Below, in pieces: positions 1 to 10,187 of a DNA stretch of 37,220 nucleotides. Numbering within the stretch: position 1 is the stretch's first letter; each line of letters begins with the position of its first letter. The stretch comes from Clostridia bacterium (GTDB taxonomy: Bacteria > Bacillota > Clostridia > Lachnospirales > Lachnospiraceae): contig QKDK01000230.1 of NCBI GenBank assembly GCA_003252135.1, forward strand, positions 1 through 37,220, read 5' to 3'. A program made the position numbers and the translations under genes. The notes beneath the pieces were generated by a model. That model did not search any database and was not told where the DNA came from. It saw nothing but the letters and a program-made list of their open reading frames with translations.

Positions 1-85
1 ATAGTTCTTCATTTTTACCACAGGCAGGGGTGCAAAATTCTGACGGTAAAAGTGAATGATTATAAATTTAAAAAGGAGGTATTTT

Positions 86-1645
86 ATGAAATCTATGAAA
101 AAAAATCTGTGCTTTCTGCTGACTCTGATCATGTGTGTCGGTATGTTCGCCAGCTGTGGCGTCTATACAGAAACCAATAATGGCTCTGATGATACAACAG
201 CAGCAACTTCGACTACAGCGCCTACCAAAGAGGCTGCTGCAGGTGATTCAACAGAAAGCAGTGACGCAACAGCAACCGCAGCACCGGAGGATACAGCGGT
301 AACAGAAAAGAGTCTGCCGCCGATGACAACGGACGAGATCACACTGACATACCTGAATTTTGACCAGGATGAGACAACGCAGTATCTGGCACAGAAATTT
401 ATGGAAAAGTATCCGAATATCACAGTTAACGCACAGTATCTTTCAACAAGCGGTTATAACGATACACTGCTGAATATGACAGCTTCAGGACAGACACCGG
501 ACGCTTTCATGTTCCTTGGAAACTGCGATTTCGTATTAAGCAATCAGATTGTCGGAGACATGACAGAGTACTGGGAAAATGATCCGGAGAACGATAACAT
601 TCTGCCGACCATCAATGAATGTAAGATCGGTTACTACGGAACAGATTCCAAATGGGCAACACCGATCAAATTCTTCCCGGATGCTGTTTATCTTGATATG
701 ACAGTATTTGAGAATCTGAACCTTGATATGCCTGATATGAACTGGTCATGGAGCGATATGATCGATACGATCAAAGCAGCTACCGATATGAATCAGTCAC
801 CTGCTTACTACGGTCTGGCTTGTTACCACTCCATGGTTACTTATTATCCGATCGCATCTTCACCAAGTGTCATCGGTGAGTTCGGCTGGGACGGAAACAG
901 CTTTAATATGGATCTGTGGGCTGTCGGACTTCAGACCTATGCTGACCTGATCAATGCAAACTATGTATCTCCTAACAGAGATTCCGATGAGATGGAAGCC
1001 TGGATGGGCGACTTCACATTATGGCAGGGCGACACAGGACATGTAGCCATGATGTTCGAAGCATTCTGGACCTATATGAACCTTTGGAATGAAGACAGCT
1101 ATGTTGTTGACAAAAATATCAAATTCGTTCCTTATGTAATACCTGCAGATTATGAAGTAGCTGATGATGAAGTATGGAATTCCTTTGGTATTCTCGATAT
1201 GGGCGGTATATCATCCGGAACAGAGCATCCAAGAGAAGCATATGAGCTCTTAAAGTTCATGGGCTGGGGCGTAGAAGGCTGGAATGCAAGACTTGAGCTT
1301 TACAGCGATGATTCCATCGTTAATGCAGCAGGTAACCCGCTGCGCAAGGATGTTATGCCGGCACCAATCACACTTGATTCTGATGTCTGGTCAGCATTCC
1401 GTCAGATGTATCCTACCGATGAGGAAAGAGGACCGTACTGGGATTACTATTTTGCACACTGTACAAGGCCGATCACCTGGGGCTCTAACACAATTCCTGG
1501 CTTTGATTCCTTTATAGCCAATGCTTACAGCGGTGTGGAGCAGGCGGTGTTTGACGGAGCAAGCGCATATGACTATGCGGAAGAACTGACACAGAAGGCG
1601 AATGAATACAATTCTCAGGCAATGAGCGAGATTTTTGGGCAATAA
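86..1645 (+). CDS. Extracellular solute-binding lipoprotein (ABC sugar transporter type)
   Basis: Signal peptide plus lipobox (MKKNLCFLLTLIMCVGMFASCG), Thr/Ala-rich linker, SBP-like body (TLTYLNFDQDETTQYLAQKFMEKYPNITVNAQYL). AAAGGAGG RBS favours ATG at 86 over 56. Confidence 0.85.
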   Translation: MKSMKKNLCFLLTLIMCVGMFASCGVYTETNNGSDDTTAATSTTAPTKEAAAGDSTESSDATATAAPEDTAVTEKSLPPMTTDEITLTYLNFDQDETTQYLAQKFMEKYPNITVNAQYLSTSGYNDTLLNMTASGQTPDAFMFLGNCDFVLSNQIVGDMTEYWENDPENDNILPTINECKIGYYGTDSKWATPIKFFPDAVYLDMTVFENLNLDMPDMNWSWSDMIDTIKAATDMNQSPAYYGLACYHSMVTYYPIASSPSVIGEFGWDGNSFNMDLWAVGLQTYADLINANYVSPNRDSDEMEAWMGDFTLWQGDTGHVAMMFEAFWTYMNLWNEDSYVVDKNIKFVPYVIPADYEVADDEVWNSFGILDMGGISSGTEHPREAYELLKFMGWGVEGWNARLELYSDDSIVNAAGNPLRKDVMPAPITLDSDVWSAFRQMYPTDEERGPYWDYYFAHCTRPITWGSNTIPGFDSFIANAYSGVEQAVFDGASAYDYAEELTQKANEYNSQAMSEIFGQ

Positions 1646-1744
1646 AGAAAAACAAAACGATATTTCAGAAATAGTACTTGAATGATCATGATTTTATTAT
1701 TGTCAAAGACAATAAAAAAATAAAAATTCTTATGGGAGGTATCT

Positions 1745-2719
1745 ATGAAGAAAAAAGTTTTTTTAATGGTAGTAGCACTTGTTCTTTGTTTTAGTTCATC
1801 CATCACTGCATTTGCAGCAGTAGCACCGGATTATGTTTACACCTTTGAGAATGGCTCACTGGCAAGCAGCGGAGCTAAATCAGGGGATGCATCCATCGTT
1901 GGAACCGGAACGATCGTAGAAGACGCAGAAAGAGGTTATGTATTTGATAACAATTCAGCTTCAACAGAAGACACAATGAGAGAGAATTATCTGTCTCTTC
2001 CTACTTCCATGTTCGCTGACGTAACAGACGAAGCTGGTTTCTCCGTTAGTATGTGGTTCAAAGGAAGCTCAACTTCAGCTTACTGGGGATCAATTTTCAA
2101 TGCAATGGCTGAGGGAACTGCACCAATGATTTATCTTGGAACACAGGGATGCGGCCGTATTAACGATGGCGTTGAATTAAGTGACCGCGCTGATGGGGTA
2201 ACAGCAGTTGGTTACTTTGACCTTGATAATGAAGATAACAGAAATGCAATTTATGCACTGATGAGCGATGGCAGCTGGCACAACATCGTTTTCACGGTTC
2301 TTCCTGGAACAGCAGATGAAAAAGGCCTCGCAGCAGTTTATGTTGACGGTACTCTTCTGAACAAGAAACCATTATATGAGAACGGAACGAAAGCTGGTTA
2401 TGAAACTGGTTCTATGTTAACAGAAGGTGTTAAAGCAATCACAGAGGTTTGTGTTGGCGGTAATGCAATCGACTGGTGGGCAGATCCGGACGTTAAAGCT
2501 ATGTATGATGATGTTGCATACTTTAACCAGGCGCTGACCGCTGATGAAGTAGCAGAGGTTGCTGCAACAAATTATGCATCTGCTGTAACAGCTGATGCAG
2601 GCACAACAGATACAGTTCCTACTACAGGCGATACCGTTCCTGTTGTTGCAGTTGCACTTTGCGCAGTTGCTGCGTTTGCAGGAATCGTTCTTACCAGCCG
2701 CAAAAAAACAACAAAATAA
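1745..2719 (+). CDS. Secreted LamG/concanavalin-like domain protein with C-terminal sortase-type anchor
   Basis: N-terminal signal peptide; LamG_3-like pattern (NYLSLPTSMF..GFSVSMWFKG..WHNIVFTV..VYVDGTLL); C-terminus VPTTGD + hydrophobic stretch + SRKKTTK. Confidence 0.75.
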   Translation: MKKKVFLMVVALVLCFSSSITAFAAVAPDYVYTFENGSLASSGAKSGDASIVGTGTIVEDAERGYVFDNNSASTEDTMRENYLSLPTSMFADVTDEAGFSVSMWFKGSSTSAYWGSIFNAMAEGTAPMIYLGTQGCGRINDGVELSDRADGVTAVGYFDLDNEDNRNAIYALMSDGSWHNIVFTVLPGTADEKGLAAVYVDGTLLNKKPLYENGTKAGYETGSMLTEGVKAITEVCVGGNAIDWWADPDVKAMYDDVAYFNQALTADEVAEVAATNYASAVTADAGTTDTVPTTGDTVPVVAVALCAVAAFAGIVLTSRKKTTK

Positions 2720-2738
2720 TAGTGTTCTATAACAAGAG

Positions 2739-2770
2739 GGCTTCCGGAGATTCCGGGAGCCTTCTTACGG
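2739..2770 (+). terminator. Rho-independent terminator-like hairpin after the LamG gene
   Basis: GGCTTCCGG-agatt-CCGGGAGCC (one G-U) followed by TTCTT. Confidence 0.6.
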
Positions 2771-2907
2771 TTTTCAATCTTTTCATTATTTCTGAAGGTA
2801 AGCTGCCTATTTATTTTAATTTCATAAATTATCGTCTGAAACGGTTGAATAGTAAGTAAAGTAATGTTAAAATAAACCGTAAAACATATTGAAAAGAGGT
2901 AAAGTGA

Positions 2908-3648
2908 ATGGGAAGTTTGTTTAACGTTGAGAATCCGTTTTTTCAGGCAATTAATAAGATAATAGACATTATTGTTCTAAGTACGATCTGGTCTGTCCTT
3001 TGTGCGTTATGCGCTTTTTCCGGTTATATGATCGTAAGCGAAGGCGGCCAGTATCTGTTATTCTGGGCAGCTTTTCTTGTAACACTGATACCCGTAGGCC
3101 CTGCAACAACCGGTCTTTATTACGCAATTGTTAAGGTCATACGAAGAGAGAGAGGCTATGCTTTCAGAGAGTTCTTCCGGTCTTTCAAAAACAATTTCAA
3201 ACAGGGTGCTGTCCTGTCTCTGATCATTGGTGTAATGACCATTATCTTATATGTGGATTATACCTGGGTCAAATCCTACAGCGGTGATAATAATAAATTT
3301 TCGATAGCCATGACTGTTATCTTTAATGTAATAACCCTGATTGTTGTTATTATGCTGGTGTACCTTTTTCCGATACTCTCAAGATTTACACTGCCGGTCA
3401 AGATGTTATTCAGAAACTCGTTTATCATGGCCATCCGTCATCTTCCGACAACCATACTCCTTGTACTGATCGTCGGAGTTTTTGGCGTTGGAACATATCT
3501 GTTATGGCCTTATCCGACCTTCTTTCTGTTTCCGGGTGTATGTGCCTGGTTATGCTCACTGCTGATCGAGCGCGTATTCAAAAAGTATATGCCAAAGCCT
3601 GAACAGTCTCCGGAAGAGTCAGGTAACGATCAATGGTATCTTGAATAA
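2908..3648 (+). CDS. DUF624 (YesL-like) membrane protein
   Basis: Multiple TM segments; GPATTGLYYAIVKVIRRERGYAFREFFRSFKNNFKQG resembles the DUF624 family. Confidence 0.7.
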   Translation: MGSLFNVENPFFQAINKIIDIIVLSTIWSVLCALCAFSGYMIVSEGGQYLLFWAAFLVTLIPVGPATTGLYYAIVKVIRRERGYAFREFFRSFKNNFKQGAVLSLIIGVMTIILYVDYTWVKSYSGDNNKFSIAMTVIFNVITLIVVIMLVYLFPILSRFTLPVKMLFRNSFIMAIRHLPTTILLVLIVGVFGVGTYLLWPYPTFFLFPGVCAWLCSLLIERVFKKYMPKPEQSPEESGNDQWYLE

Positions 3649-3663
3649 CAGGAGGAGATCAGC

Positions 3664-5874
3664 ATGGATGAGACACTGTACAGGACATTGAACTGGCCGG
3701 AGATTGAAACGATCGTATATTCAGAGCATGATGATCCTCATCATATACTTGGCCCGCATGCAACAGAATATGGTACACAGATCAATGCTTTTATTCCGGG
3801 AGCGGCGCGCGTTTTGGTAAAAGACAAAGTATCCGGAAAGTTATATCAGATGGAATGTGTTGACGAAACAGGATTCTACAGCTGTCTTATTGACAAAAAG
3901 AAAATACAATATACTTATCTCGTATATTATTCTGAGGATGATTTTACTGAGAAACAGGATCCCTATGCTTACTCACCTTGCTTAAGTGACAAAGACCTTG
4001 AGCTGTTTGGTCAGGGTATTCATTACGAGATATATAATAAACTCGGGGCTCACTGCATAAAGCACAAGAATTCAGACGGTGTTTTATTCGCTGTCTGGGC
4101 ACCCAATGCCCTGCGTGTCAGCGTTGTCGGTGATTTTAATCAATGGGACGGACGGATCAATCCGATGAGAAGACTTGGGAGTTCTGGTGTTTTTGAGCTT
4201 TTCATTCCGGGACTGACAGCAGGTGAAGTTTACAAGTATGAGCTCAAGGTAAAAGGAAATCTGACCTACTGTAAAGCGGATCCTTATGCAAACAGAGCTG
4301 AACTTCGTCCTTCCAACGCATCGGTAACTGCTGATATTACGGGATTTCACTGGACTGATGATGAATGGCTGTCAAAACGGAAAAAACAGGATATGGATGC
4401 TTCCCCTATGTTTATTTTTGAAGCCCATCTTGGCTCTTTTCAAAAACCGGAAGAAAATGAGAACAGCTTCTATAATTACCGTGACCTTGCTGTTCTGATT
4501 GCTGATCATATGGAGTCGGTCGGATACACTCACGTAGAATTGATGCCGGTCATGGAGCATCCTTTTGACGGTTCATGGGGCTACCAGACGACTGGATATT
4601 ATGCGCCGTCAGCTAGGTACGGAACACCGGATGATTTTATGTATTTTATTGATTATATGCACAAGCGAGGGCTTGGAGTACTTCTTGACTGGGTACCGGC
4701 GCATTTTCCAAAGGACACCTTTGGACTGGCGGCATTTGACGGAACCTATCTTTATGAACATATGGATAAGAGAAAAGGGGAGCACCCGCACTGGGGAACT
4801 CTGATTTTCAATTATGGCAGACCTGAGGTCAAAAATTTTCTGATTGCGAATGCTCTGTTCTGGGTACAGCAATACCATGCAGACGGAATACGTATGGATG
4901 CTGTAGCTTCCATGCTGTATCTTGATTACGGAAGAGGACATGGAGAATGGGTGGCAAATGAACATGGCGGTAATGAAAATCTGGAAGCAGTGGAGTTTTT
5001 AAAGCACCTGAACTCCATATTCAGAAAAAAAGGAAAGAATGCCGTTGTTATTGCGGAGGAATCCACAGCATGGCCAAAGGTGACAGGAGCACTTGACCAG
5101 AACGGGCTTGGATTTGATTATAAATGGAATATGGGATGGATGAATGATTTTACAGAGTACATGAAACAGGATCCGTTATTTCGTAAAGGCTGTCATGGAG
5201 CACTGACCTTTAGCATTGTTTATGCGTACAGCGAAAAATTCATTTTATCATTTTCTCATGATGAGGTTGTCCATGAAAAGTGTTCTATGCTTTTAAAGAT
5301 GCCGGGAACCATGGAACAAAAATATGCTAATTTAAGAACTGCTTATGGGTATATGATGACGCATCCGGGTAAAAAACTGCTCTTTATGGGACAGGATTTT
5401 GCTCAGGAGCGCGAATGGAGCGAAGAAAGAAGTCTTGACTGGTGGCTGCTTGACCGGGAAGATCATCAGATGTTCTTTGCTTATGTCAAAGAACTGAGTG
5501 CTTTTTACAAAGAAAATACAGCGCTTTTCGAAGATGATTTTGAATCCTCCGGATTTGAATGGATCAGCTGTCTGGATGCCGATCACAGTGTTATAGCATT
5601 TCTGCGTAAATCCAAAAAGAACAGACAGGTATTGATGGTCGTATGCAACTTTACTCCGGTAGCTTATCCTGAATTTACCTTTGGTGTTCCGTTTCCGGGA
5701 GTGTATAAAGAGATATTCAACAGTGATAAGAGCAAGTATGGCGGATCAGGAATGGTCAACAAAAGACAAAAGAAATCAAAAGCAGTACCTCATGACGGAA
5801 GGGAGCAATCCATACAGATACAGGTGCCGCCGCTTGGTATTTCGGTATTTACATGTACGCGGGACAGCAGGTGA
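3664..5874 (+). CDS. glgB: 1,4-alpha-glucan branching enzyme
   Basis: CBM48 plus GH13_9; catalytic regions intact (GIRMDAV, VIAEES, SFSHDEVVHEK). Confidence 0.95.
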   Translation: MDETLYRTLNWPEIETIVYSEHDDPHHILGPHATEYGTQINAFIPGAARVLVKDKVSGKLYQMECVDETGFYSCLIDKKKIQYTYLVYYSEDDFTEKQDPYAYSPCLSDKDLELFGQGIHYEIYNKLGAHCIKHKNSDGVLFAVWAPNALRVSVVGDFNQWDGRINPMRRLGSSGVFELFIPGLTAGEVYKYELKVKGNLTYCKADPYANRAELRPSNASVTADITGFHWTDDEWLSKRKKQDMDASPMFIFEAHLGSFQKPEENENSFYNYRDLAVLIADHMESVGYTHVELMPVMEHPFDGSWGYQTTGYYAPSARYGTPDDFMYFIDYMHKRGLGVLLDWVPAHFPKDTFGLAAFDGTYLYEHMDKRKGEHPHWGTLIFNYGRPEVKNFLIANALFWVQQYHADGIRMDAVASMLYLDYGRGHGEWVANEHGGNENLEAVEFLKHLNSIFRKKGKNAVVIAEESTAWPKVTGALDQNGLGFDYKWNMGWMNDFTEYMKQDPLFRKGCHGALTFSIVYAYSEKFILSFSHDEVVHEKCSMLLKMPGTMEQKYANLRTAYGYMMTHPGKKLLFMGQDFAQEREWSEERSLDWWLLDREDHQMFFAYVKELSAFYKENTALFEDDFESSGFEWISCLDADHSVIAFLRKSKKNRQVLMVVCNFTPVAYPEFTFGVPFPGVYKEIFNSDKSKYGGSGMVNKRQKKSKAVPHDGREQSIQIQVPPLGISVFTCTRDSR

Positions 5875-5889
5875 ACGGGCAGTTGAAGA

Positions 5890-5941
5890 AATTGTAAAAA
5901 AGTATTGTAACAGTGTATTTTAACAGTTTATTGTAACAGTG
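5890..5941. repeat. 13-bp tandem repeat, three copies plus a degenerate fourth
   Basis: TATTGTAACAGTG (5903) / TATTTTAACAGTT (5916) / TATTGTAACAGTG (5929); AATTGTAAAAAAG at 5890 is a degenerate copy. Confidence 0.75.
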
Positions 5942-5981
5942 CAAAAACAGAAGAACCGATAAACAGAAGGTGGTAAAAGAT

Positions 5982-6824
5982 ATGCTTTTAACAGCAAAAG
6001 AAACCATAAGCAGCTGGCAGACTGCCTTTGAGTCGGTACAGCCGCAGCTGATAACCTTTGCAAAGAATTTACTGGTAGCGATAGTTCTGCTGCTGGTCGG
6101 TAAACATCTCATCAGATTGCTGTTACGGCTGCTGAAAAAGATTTTTTTGAAAGCAAAGACGGATGCGGGCGTTGTGAGTTTTATTACTTCGCTGATTAAA
6201 ATCACACTATATGCCGCACTGTTCATCTGGATTGCAGATATTCTTGGACTTCCGACAACATCGTTCATAGCCATTCTGGGTTCGGCAGGACTGACACTGG
6301 GACTTGCGCTGCAGGGAAGCCTGTCTAACTTTGCCGGTGGTGTACTGATTTTGATCATGAAGCCATTTGCTGTCGGAGATTACATCATTACCAGCAGCAA
6401 CGAGGGAATTGTAGATTCTATAGATATTTTTTACACAAAACTAAAAACATTTGATAATCGCGTCATTGTTATGCCAAACGGTGCTTTATCCAATAGTAAT
6501 ATTACAAATGTGACAAGAGAACCAAAGAGAAGACTGGATCTGATCGTACCGATTGCATATGATCAGAACCTGGCACAGGTCAAACAGATACTGGATACGA
6601 TAGCAAAGAGCTGTAAATATGTGCTGCAGGATCAGCCTGTTGATCTTTATGTTGATAAGTTCGCTGATAATGCGATCAATGTAGGCTTCAGATGCTGGGC
6701 AGCAAAGGACGATTTCTGGCTCATGCGCTGTGAGATCATGGAAGAAATAAAAACAAGGGTAGATGAAAAGGCAATTGACATACCATACCAGCAGATCGTA
6801 CTTCATACTGCCGATAAAAAGTGA
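5982..6824 (+). CDS. Small-conductance mechanosensitive ion channel (MscS family)
   Basis: SFIAILGSAGLTLGLALQGSLSNFAGGVLILIMKPFAVGDYI is the MscS TM3/beta-domain signature. Confidence 0.9.
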   Translation: MLLTAKETISSWQTAFESVQPQLITFAKNLLVAIVLLLVGKHLIRLLLRLLKKIFLKAKTDAGVVSFITSLIKITLYAALFIWIADILGLPTTSFIAILGSAGLTLGLALQGSLSNFAGGVLILIMKPFAVGDYIITSSNEGIVDSIDIFYTKLKTFDNRVIVMPNGALSNSNITNVTREPKRRLDLIVPIAYDQNLAQVKQILDTIAKSCKYVLQDQPVDLYVDKFADNAINVGFRCWAAKDDFWLMRCEIMEEIKTRVDEKAIDIPYQQIVLHTADKK

Positions 6825-6897
6825 AAAGAAAGAAATGCGTTCAAATAAGAAATAATGTGTGATACATTGGAGTAAAATTTCGCAATTGAGGATGAAT

Positions 6898-8187
6898 ATG
6901 AAAAAGCATTTATATAGAATATCAGGAATTTTATTTCTTATTTTAATTATAATCGGAAGTACAAGCTGTGGTTCTTCATCGAATCAATACATGGAGGATG
7001 TATCACTGTCGGCAGAACATGCATGGACAGGGGATACTCCTGACGATATAACAAAAACAGTGACCATAACAATTACACCTTCTGCAGCTATTGAAGATGA
7101 AGGCAGTCTTTTGACCATTACACCGGCTGTAACCCCGGGAACAGATATTGATGAAGACAATATTCAGAACCCTGCAGGAGCAGGACAGGGTGATTCTGTG
7201 GACGGGGACTTGTCGTTTCCTTCACCGACAGCAACTGTTTTCCCGTCTGATTCGTCAGATAATGCACTGACTGTAACTCCATCACAAAGCCCGTCTGATG
7301 CTGCGACTGATGCGAATACAAATGACAGTGATATAACACCAACGATTCCATCGGACAACAGCCAGGCTGCAGATGCTGCAGATTCTTCGTCTGACAGTCA
7401 GCTGCCGGCTTTCAGCGGAGTTTCCTATGTGGTCATGGATCCGGTGACTGGTGAAATCATGATGTCAAGTGATGCGGACAAACAAATCTATCCCGCCAGT
7501 ACGATCAAACTGCTGACAGCACTGACGGCACTGGATTATCTTGATATGGACGAAGTTATAACTGCAGATCAGAGTGTTCTGGATCAGGTGGAATGGGATG
7601 CGGCACAGTATGGAGTTGTCGCAGGAACGACATATACACTGGAGGTCTGGATGCATCTTCTGCTGATCTCGTCATATGGTGATGCTGCAGATGTCATTGC
7701 AAATGCCGCTGGGGGAAGCATTTCCGGGTTTGTAGATAAGATGAACGAAAAAGCGAAAGAACTTGGACTTACGAATACCAAGGTCGATAACGCCATCGGG
7801 CTTGATATCGGAAATGATTATGAACAGATGCATTCGACAGCGACAGATATTGCAAAGCTGGCAGCGGCTGCGATGAAGAATCAGGCGATCTGTGAAATTG
7901 TAAAAAAAGCAAAATATACAGTACCTGCCTGTGACGCCATGGCATCACGCGAAATAGAAAGCACCAACTGGTATCTGACAAAAAGTGACACCTATTGCAG
8001 TGATTATTTTAAGGCGATCGGAACAAAGAGCGGTTCTACGGATGCGGCAGGTTCCTGCTATGTAGCAACAGTAATCAATGATGAAGGGAAAAAATATATC
8101 TGCGCTTATTTTGGAGGAACTTCCAAGGATGTTGTTTTTCGGGAAATGACAACATTTCTGGAGTACACATATAAATATCTTACTTAA
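6898..8187 (+). CDS. D-alanyl-D-alanine carboxypeptidase-like serine peptidase (S11), lipoprotein
   Basis: Lipobox (IIGSTSC), about 110-aa Ser/Thr/Asp-rich linker, then S11 domain: STIK, SYG at the SxN position, KSG. Confidence 0.85.
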   Translation: MKKHLYRISGILFLILIIIGSTSCGSSSNQYMEDVSLSAEHAWTGDTPDDITKTVTITITPSAAIEDEGSLLTITPAVTPGTDIDEDNIQNPAGAGQGDSVDGDLSFPSPTATVFPSDSSDNALTVTPSQSPSDAATDANTNDSDITPTIPSDNSQAADAADSSSDSQLPAFSGVSYVVMDPVTGEIMMSSDADKQIYPASTIKLLTALTALDYLDMDEVITADQSVLDQVEWDAAQYGVVAGTTYTLEVWMHLLLISSYGDAADVIANAAGGSISGFVDKMNEKAKELGLTNTKVDNAIGLDIGNDYEQMHSTATDIAKLAAAAMKNQAICEIVKKAKYTVPACDAMASREIESTNWYLTKSDTYCSDYFKAIGTKSGSTDAAGSCYVATVINDEGKKYICAYFGGTSKDVVFREMTTFLEYTYKYLT

Positions 8188-8207
8188 CGCAATGGGGGGC
8201 GAAGAGT

Positions 8208-10187
8208 ATGGCAGGGGGATGGAAGGGATCAACGACAGAGTGTGATTATCTGACCAAACTTCCCAATCGGGGAGGACTGTTCAGATTCTATGATTCAATG
8301 GACAGGAAATCCGTGAACCATTATATGTTTCTAGACCTTGATAACTTTAAAACGGTCAATGACATTTATGGACATAGTACCGGTGATGAATTACTTGTTC
8401 TGGTCAGTAAGGTTCTGGTTGATAATGTGACAGAAGGTTCATTTATATCAAGAATCGGAGGGGACGAATTTGTCATTGTTCTTCCCGGACACATGTCGCG
8501 GACGGATGTCGAGAATACTGCATCAGCAATACTTCACGCGGTCTTTCATACTGGAAAGCGAAGAGATGTCATAACTCATATCTCCTTGAGCATTGGTATT
8601 GTTATCCAGCAATCATGTGACTGTTCACTGGATGATATTCTGTGCAAATGTGATACTGCCATGTATCGTGCAAAACAAAGCGGCAAGAATCGTTATGTTG
8701 CTTATGATATTATTGAACGTGAATTTCTGGAATGGAGAAAGATAGAAAATGAAATGCGTTCGGCTCTTGATAAAAAGGAGCTGCGTATTTATTATCAGCC
8801 CCGCATGAATATGGTGACCTCAGAACTAGTCGGCGCAGAAGCTCTGATCCGCTGGGAGCACCCGGCGGATGGTCTGCTCGACCCGGAGCAGTTCTTACCG
8901 GTCTTTGAGAACACAGGCTTTATTCTGGAGGTTGACCTGTTTGTTTTTGAATCTGTATGCAGACAGAAACAGATATGGAACAGTGCAGATCTTGCGGCGC
9001 TGCCGGTATCTGTCAACCTGTCCAGGCTCCACTTTTATCAGGAGGACTTTTCCACCAAACTAATTGAAATTACGGACAGGTATAACGTAGACCGAAGCGA
9101 GCTGATCCTGGAGATTACGGAAAGTGCATTTGTAAAGGATACAATACAGATCGAAAAGATTATAAAGACGTTGAAGGAAGCCGGATTCAAAATAGCAATC
9201 GATGATTTTGGCTCTGGTTATTCGTCTTTGAATATGCTGAAAAGTGCTTATATTGATGAGTTGAAGCTCGATGGAAGCTTTTTATCTTTATCGGGACATG
9301 GTGAAAGAGGGCGTCTTGTTATAAAAAATGTACTGTCTATGGGAAAAGATCTCAAACTTGAACTGATCGCAGAGGGAGTAGAATCGCAGGAACAGGTTCT
9401 GTTCCTTACCGGCTGCGGGTGTGAACTGGCACAAGGGCACTATTACTGCAGAGCGCTCGCGATGATCGAGTTCGAAATGTTTGCAAAAGAATGGAAGAGA
9501 AAACAGGAGCATGCTGTCAGATTCTCATTTTGCTCTACACTGCTGGATGAAAGCGGAATGTATAAAGGTGAGTTTAAGGGAACAGAGGTCACATATGGCA
9601 AAGGTGTTGTAAAGGACAGATGTGCTATTTATTTTCCGGGAGGACCGGTCAAACAAAATTACCTGCAGCTTCCGGCAGATGTATTGAAAAGTGAAAGCTA
9701 TTCCATATCTTTATGGATCTGTCCAAATGAACTTGTATACTGGGTCAGTGTTCTGTTTATAGAGTTCGATAACGGGTTCGCCAGCCTGGTACCTTCTGCA
9801 TGGGAAGGGACAGCAGTGTACCGCATGAAGGATGACCGCGAGGTTTTAGGCTGGTATGATACCAGATGCTGTTCACTGCCGGTGAATCAATGGACTTATC
9901 TTACAGTTACCTATGATGCAAGAAGCGAGATCTGCAGACTGTATTTTAACGGAAGACAGGCCGCAGTACTGGAGCATATTCCGCCGCTTCGGATCACTAA
10001 ACAGATCATGCTTGGCGGTGACAAATATCAACCGTCTTTTCGCGGCTATGTCTGTGAGCTGATGATCAGCGACAGGGTCGCTTCTGAAGCAGAAGCGGAA
10101 AGCATGTACAGAGGGTACCTGGAGCAGCAGGGATTTGGCATATCGGAACAGGAAAAGACAGCAGAAGGTTTTGTGCTTCATTTCTAA
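8208..10187 (+). CDS. GGDEF-EAL cyclic-di-GMP protein with C-terminal LamG-like domain
   Basis: RIGGDEF; EALIRW, LEITES, IDDFGSGYSSL, DELKLDGSF, AEGVE motifs; C-terminal LQLPADVLKSESYSISLWICPNE..WTYLTVTYD..RLYFNGRQ. Confidence 0.9.
   Translation: MAGGWKGSTTECDYLTKLPNRGGLFRFYDSMDRKSVNHYMFLDLDNFKTVNDIYGHSTGDELLVLVSKVLVDNVTEGSFISRIGGDEFVIVLPGHMSRTDVENTASAILHAVFHTGKRRDVITHISLSIGIVIQQSCDCSLDDILCKCDTAMYRAKQSGKNRYVAYDIIEREFLEWRKIENEMRSALDKKELRIYYQPRMNMVTSELVGAEALIRWEHPADGLLDPEQFLPVFENTGFILEVDLFVFESVCRQKQIWNSADLAALPVSVNLSRLHFYQEDFSTKLIEITDRYNVDRSELILEITESAFVKDTIQIEKIIKTLKEAGFKIAIDDFGSGYSSLNMLKSAYIDELKLDGSFLSLSGHGERGRLVIKNVLSMGKDLKLELIAEGVESQEQVLFLTGCGCELAQGHYYCRALAMIEFEMFAKEWKRKQEHAVRFSFCSTLLDESGMYKGEFKGTEVTYGKGVVKDRCAIYFPGGPVKQNYLQLPADVLKSESYSISLWICPNELVYWVSVLFIEFDNGFASLVPSAWEGTAVYRMKDDREVLGWYDTRCCSLPVNQWTYLTVTYDARSEICRLYFNGRQAAVLEHIPPLRITKQIMLGGDKYQPSFRGYVCELMISDRVASEAEAESMYRGYLEQQGFGISEQEKTAEGFVLHF

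Noticed and set aside
163-423. Minus-strand ORF of 86 aa (and the many similar minus-strand ORFs across the window)
   Set aside because: Lie antisense within strong + strand genes, have no family signature and composition typical of antisense shadow frames.
1697-1715. Hairpin TTATTGTC-AAA-GACAATAA before the LamG gene
   Set aside because: No following T tract on the + strand (A-rich instead); could be a leader hairpin, but there is not enough to assign a function.
2836-2850. cre-like sequence (CTGAAACGGTTGAAT) upstream of the DUF624 gene
   Set aside because: Does not fit the CcpA cre consensus spacing around the central CG.
4565-4804. Overlapping + strand ORFs inside glgB and other genes
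   Set aside because: Out-of-frame shadows of well-supported coding sequences.
5849-6358. Minus-strand ORF of 169 aa overlapping mscS
   Set aside because: Antisense to a clear MscS gene; part of its length is the 13-bp tandem repeat; no recognisable domain.
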